A stretch of 64,000 nucleotides of DNA from Bacteroidota bacterium (GTDB lineage: Bacteria; Bacteroidota; Bacteroidia; Flavobacteriales; Weeksellaceae). Shown piece by piece: positions 61,185-64,000 of the stretch. Every line of letters begins with the position of its first letter. Position 1 is the stretch's first letter. Location of the stretch: contig JAFAFC010000023.1 in the NCBI GenBank assembly GCA_023423715.1, positions 35,605 through 99,604 on the forward strand. The letters are read 5' to 3'. The notes beneath the pieces were generated by a model. That model made no database searches. It worked only from the letters and a program-made list of their open reading frames with translations, and had not been told where the DNA came from. A program made the translations under genes and the position numbers.

Positions 61185-61287
61185 AAATTCTTAAAACATA
61201 AAAATAACACAAAAGTTCTATTTTTTTTTCAATTCTAAAGAATTAGTTTTACACAAGTGGAAACTAAGATGTCGCTTGTGACGCTTT

Positions 61288-61318
61288 CAAAAGTATGATT
61301 ATTAAAAACTTACGTCAA
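61288..61318 (-). promoter_or_regulatory. Promoter of sixA
   Basis: On the minus strand TTG within TTTTG (61318-61316), 20-bp spacer, TACTTTTG (61295-61288), consensus in elements and spacing, about 100 nt before the sixA ATG. Confidence 0.6.
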
Positions 61319-61402
61319 AATTAAAAACCCTACGCTTGTGGATAAAAACTACCAACTAACCATGTAACGATACGTCATTTAATTTTCACATTAATTTCTG
61401 AG

Positions 61403-61427
61403 AAGGCTTCTTTCATAGAAGTCTTTT
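61403..61427 (+). terminator. Terminator-like hairpin upstream of ruvX
   Basis: AAGGCTTCT / AGAAGTCTT (one wobble), loop TTCAT, tail TTC. It ends 30 bp before the ruvX -7 box with no gene before it on this strand. It may insulate ruvX or end a small unannotated transcript. The rest of the gap 61185-61470 is AT-rich; one exact DnaA-box sequence (TGTGGATAA, 61337-61345) is present. Confidence 0.4.
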
Positions 61428-61456
61428 CTATATTCTGTAGGTTGGTATAATTTTAT

Positions 61457-61464
61457 TAAATTTG
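61457..61464 (+). promoter_or_regulatory. -7 element of ruvX
   Basis: TAAATTTG matches TAnnTTTG and ends 6 nt before the ruvX ATG. The TTG at 61462, in frame, is part of this box and not the start. Confidence 0.6.
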
Positions 61465-61470
61465 CAGCCT

Positions 61471-61887
61471 ATGGCACAAATACTTGCAGTAGATTACGGG
61501 AAAGCACGTTGTGGTATTGCTGCAACGGACGATATGCAAATTATTGCAAGCGGGTTGGAGACCGTGAAAACACCTCTAATCTTTGATTTTTTGAAATCGT
61601 ATTTTCAATTAAACAAAGTAGAAACCCTGGTTGTTGGTCAACCAACGGATTTACGAGGAAATATGTCGGCAGTAGAAACCGATATTTTGATGTTTATTGC
61701 TGAGTTTGAAAAGCAATTTCCAACGATTCCTGTCGTTCGTTTTGATGAACGTTTTACTTCGAAAATGGCTTCTTTTTTTATTAGCCAAAGTGGGAAGAAC
61801 AAGAAACAAAGAGAGCAAAAGGAGCTTATTGATAAAGTAAGTGCCACGATTATTTTACAAAATTATTTGGAACAGAAGCAAAGATGA
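61471..61887 (+). CDS. ruvX: Holliday junction resolvase-like protein (RuvX/YqgF)
   Basis: 138 aa, normal. RNase H-like nuclease involved in 16S rRNA 5' maturation. Seen: ILAVDYGKARCGIAATD at 4-20 with the first Asp, ETLVVGQPTDLRGNMS (Gly-Gln-Pro form of the usual GLP motif), VVRFDERFTSKMAS with Asp-Glu, and QKELIDKVSATIILQNYL with the last Asp. The ATG at 61471 gives the usual N-terminus. It overlaps def by 4 bp. Confidence 0.93.
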   Translation: MAQILAVDYGKARCGIAATDDMQIIASGLETVKTPLIFDFLKSYFQLNKVETLVVGQPTDLRGNMSAVETDILMFIAEFEKQFPTIPVVRFDERFTSKMASFFISQSGKNKKQREQKELIDKVSATIILQNYLEQKQR

Positions 61888-62456
61888 TATTACCCATTAG
61901 AGCATTTGGAGACCCCGTTCTCCGCAAAGTAGGAAAAGATATCGATCAAGATTATCCCGAGCTGAAAACGCTTATTGATAATATGTTCGAAACCATGAAT
62001 GGTGCCAACGGAATTGGTTTGGCAGCGCCACAAATTGGTTTGGATATTCGTCTTTTTATTGTGGATATTACGCCATTAGCAGAAGACGAGGATTATGAAG
62101 ATATTGCGGAGGAATTAAAAACCTTCAAAAAAGTCTTTATTAACGCACAAATTTTGGAAGAAAGCGGAGAAGAGTGGAAGTTCAACGAAGGTTGTCTTTC
62201 TATTCCTGACGTTCGTGAAGATGTGAAGCGTAAAGAGACTATTGTTATTGAATATTACGATGAAAATTTCGTAAAACATACCGATACTTTTTCGGATATT
62301 CGTGCCCGTGTAATTCAGCATGAATACGATCATATTGACGGAATTCTGTTTACTGATCATTTAAGCGCTTTGAAAAAGAAGTTGGTGAAAGGTAAATTAC
62401 AGCGAATTGCCGGCGGTGATGTTGGTGTGAATTATAAAATGAGATTTCCAAAATAG
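61884..62456 (+). CDS. def: Peptide deformylase
   Basis: 190 aa, normal. Metalloenzyme removing the N-formyl group from nascent proteins. All three motifs are present: GIGLAAPQ near 43-50, EGCLSIP near 102-108 with the metal Cys, and QHEYDH near 145-150 with two metal His and catalytic Glu. ATGA overlap with ruvX shows translational coupling. Confidence 0.97.
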   Translation: MILPIRAFGDPVLRKVGKDIDQDYPELKTLIDNMFETMNGANGIGLAAPQIGLDIRLFIVDITPLAEDEDYEDIAEELKTFKKVFINAQILEESGEEWKFNEGCLSIPDVREDVKRKETIVIEYYDENFVKHTDTFSDIRARVIQHEYDHIDGILFTDHLSALKKKLVKGKLQRIAGGDVGVNYKMRFPK

Positions 62457-62514
62457 GTTTTGGTGTCTTATTTGATACAAAAATGTACAATTTGAATACT
62501 TAAGAATTAAAAAT

Positions 62515-63072
62515 ATGCAATTAGAAAAAATCATTTCTATTTCTGGAAAACCAGGATTATTTAAGTTGGTTTCTCAATTAAGAAACGGATTTATTATTGA
62601 GGACGTGACTAGCAAGAAGAAAATCAGCATCGGAAACTCGTCTCAAGTTAGTCTATTAGACAATATTTCAATGTATACGTTTGAAAAGGAAGTTCCTTTA
62701 TTTGAAGTTTTTGAAAACATCGCAAAAGCAAATGAATATAAAGAAACGCTTTCTCACAAGTCTTCTGAAGGTGAGTTGAAGGATTTCATGTCAACTGCAC
62801 TTCCAAACTACGATACAGAGCGTGTTTATATTTCAGATATCAAGAAATTGGCGCAATGGTATAACATCTTAAGCAAAGCAGGATATGTAACGCCAGAAAG
62901 CTTTGTAAAAGCAGAACCAGAAACTTTGGATCCAGAAAATCCAGCGGAAGCAAAATCAGAAAAAGAAGCTCCAAAGAAAGCAGCAGCTAAACCAAAAACA
63001 GTTGCTCCTAAAGTAAAAGCAACTTCTACTGCAAAATCTACTGCAAAAAGCACACAAAGAAAGCAAGGATAA
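62515..63072 (+). CDS. DUF5606 domain-containing protein
   Basis: 185 aa, soluble. DUF5606 domain (about 1-130): LEKIISISGKPGLFKLVSQ, NGFIIEDVTSKKKISIGNSSQVSLLD, ALPNYDTERVYISDIKKLAQWYNIL. The last 50 residues are a low-complexity Lys/Ala/Pro/Thr-rich basic tail, which may bind nucleic acid; that is a guess. The family is conserved in Bacteroidota without known function. Located between def and mazG on the same strand. Confidence 0.85.
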   Translation: MQLEKIISISGKPGLFKLVSQLRNGFIIEDVTSKKKISIGNSSQVSLLDNISMYTFEKEVPLFEVFENIAKANEYKETLSHKSSEGELKDFMSTALPNYDTERVYISDIKKLAQWYNILSKAGYVTPESFVKAEPETLDPENPAEAKSEKEAPKKAAAKPKTVAPKVKATSTAKSTAKSTQRKQG

Positions 63073-63093
63073 GTCTTTGTCACTTTAAAATAA

Positions 63094-63101
63094 TACCTTT
63101 G
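63094..63101 (+). promoter_or_regulatory. -7 element of mazG, touching a terminator
   Basis: TACCTTTG matches TAnnTTTG. Its last base is the first base of the terminator hairpin 63101-63128, so a transcript starting here lacks the left arm and escapes termination. Confidence 0.5.
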
Positions 63102-63128
63102 CCTAAGTTTAATCTTAGGCATTTTTTT
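63101..63128 (+). terminator. Terminator after the DUF5606 gene
   Basis: GCCTAAG / CTTAGGC stem, TTTAAT loop, then ATTTTTTT. It ends the upstream transcript while overlapping the mazG promoter. Confidence 0.75.
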
Positions 63129-63148
63129 GTCATAATTTTAGAGAGAAT

Positions 63149-63925
63149 ATGAATACGAAAGAACAAAAATTGGAAGCATTTGGAAAGTTGTTGGATATTA
63201 TGGATGATCTTCGTGAGAAGTGTCCTTGGGATCAGAAACAGACCTTACAATCGCTTAGGCATCTTACTTTGGAAGAAACCTACGAACTTTCGGATGCCTT
63301 GCTTAATGAAGATTTAAACGAGATTAAGAAAGAATTAGGTGATGTGCTTTTGCATTTGGTTTTTTATTCAAAAATCGGATCAGAAAAGGGGAGTTTTGAT
63401 ATTGCTGATGTTATTAATTCTTTGAACGAGAAACTTATTTTTCGTCATCCTCATATTTATGGTGATGTTGAGGTGAAAGATGAAGAAGAAGTGAAGAAGA
63501 ATTGGGAAAAACTAAAGTTGAAAGAAGGTAATAAATCGATTCTTGCAGGTGTTCCCAAAGGATTACCGAGTATGGTAAAAGCCTATCGAATTCAAGATAA
63601 AGTAAAAGGAATTGGTTTCGATTTTGAAAACGAGCACGATGCCTGGAAGAAAGTAGAAGAGGAGTTTGCTGAATTTCTAGAAGCAGATTCGCAAGAAGAG
63701 AAGGAAAATGAACTAGGTGATGTTTTCTTTTCGCTCATTAATTATGCGCGAATTACCGATTTAAATCCAGATTCGGCGTTGGAAAAGACGAATACGAAAT
63801 TTATTTCACGTTTCCAATTGATGGAAGAATTGGCTAATCAGCGAAATTTAAAATTAGCTGATTTGTCGCTCCAAGAAATGGATGTACTATGGGAAGAAGC
63901 TAAGATTTTGAAGAATTCAAAATAG
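63149..63925 (+). CDS. mazG: Nucleoside triphosphate pyrophosphohydrolase
   Basis: 258 aa, normal two-domain MazG. Hydrolyses NTPs and dNTPs to NMPs and pyrophosphate, a house-cleaning role. First domain: LREKCPWDQKQTLQSLRHLTLEETYEL near 18-44 (split here by a turn) with the EExxE metal site, and KKELGDVLLHLVFY with the ExxD pair. Second domain: KVEEEFAEFLEA and ENELGDVFFSLINYARI. Linker ILAGVPKGLPSMVKAYRIQ. The gene is complete. Confidence 0.95.
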   Translation: MNTKEQKLEAFGKLLDIMDDLREKCPWDQKQTLQSLRHLTLEETYELSDALLNEDLNEIKKELGDVLLHLVFYSKIGSEKGSFDIADVINSLNEKLIFRHPHIYGDVEVKDEEEVKKNWEKLKLKEGNKSILAGVPKGLPSMVKAYRIQDKVKGIGFDFENEHDAWKKVEEEFAEFLEADSQEEKENELGDVFFSLINYARITDLNPDSALEKTNTKFISRFQLMEELANQRNLKLADLSLQEMDVLWEEAKILKNSK

Positions 63926-63969
63926 AAGATATTTAGTGAGGTTTCGGTTCCACAGAAACTGGTGTTAAC

Positions 63970-64000
63970 ACTTCGGGGCGTGCTTTGCATGCCCCGAAGT
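63970..64000 (+). terminator. GC-rich hairpin at the window edge
   Basis: ACTTCGGGGCGTGC pairs with GCATGCCCCGAAGT (one wobble) around a TTT loop, 45 nt after mazG. A T-tract would lie outside the window, so it is a probable mazG terminator. Positions 63926-63969 hold nothing recognised. Confidence 0.6.

Noticed and set aside
61337..61345. Chromosome origin because of an exact DnaA box
   Set aside because: Only one exact box (another near 61250 has two mismatches), no dnaA gene or box cluster. Kept only as a low-interest note.

Overview
The window is a chromosomal segment of a low-GC Bacteroidota, most likely a flavobacterium of the Weeksellaceae or Flavobacteriaceae type. Evidence: the TAnnTTTG (-7) promoter element recurs upstream of genes on both strands; there is a fused lpxC-fabZ, the order lpxD / lpxC-fabZ / lpxA / efp / second lpxD-like / sucD, a PorX-type regulator of type IX secretion, two secreted proteins with type IX C-terminal sorting domains, and DUF4846, DUF4886 and DUF5606 proteins. 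No rRNA, tRNA, CRISPR array, transposase or phage gene was found.

Layout. 1-5.1 kb: end of a DUF559 gene, five 69-bp hairpin repeats, a DUF72 gene, a small gene, glyA, tyrS and recX. The tyrS leader (4443-4632, minus strand) is a main finding: a 27-codon leader peptide with three consecutive Tyr codons, then mutually exclusive hairpins and an intrinsic terminator just before tyrS, which is the plan of a ribosome-mediated attenuator. 5.1-27.7 kb: a surface polysaccharide locus. It has a bacillosamine-type set (broken pglD-like, pglE-like, pglF-like), Wza/Wzc-type export and tyrosine kinase, Wzx flippase, Wzy polymerase, glycosyltransferases, acyltransferases, two initiating phosphoglycosyltransferases of different folds, nucleotide-sugar epimerases and rmlCBA, with no rmlD. 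It contains three decayed genes: pglD-like, a GT2 remnant at 16626-16736, and an acyltransferase-3 with an N-terminal frameshift. The middle (about 12-18 kb) looks markedly AT-richer than the flanks, as expected for a serotype-variable segment.

27.7-38.8 kb: rimO, a TonB-receptor-like barrel, an RlpA-like protein, a HTH-like protein, xth, an SGNH lipoprotein flanked by 33-bp direct repeats, porX and an HD phosphohydrolase. 38.8-45.3 kb: lipid A genes lpxD, lpxC-fabZ and lpxA, then efp, a second LpxD-like gene, sucD and an outer-membrane barrel. 45.4-57.7 kb: a NatAB-like ABC exporter, dusB, a 1076-aa barrel protein, the two type IX cargo proteins, a degenerate M1-peptidase-like barrel protein and DUF4846. 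57.7-64 kb: a eukaryote-type PyrE-PyrF fusion, a class C beta-lactamase-like hydrolase, sixA, ruvX, def, DUF5606 and mazG.

Gene starts were often decided by promoter elements. Several upstream TTG codons lie inside -33 or -7 elements and were rejected as starts. At recX, lpxD, dusB and ruvX the -7 box ends only 4-6 nt before the ATG, which implies nearly leaderless mRNAs.
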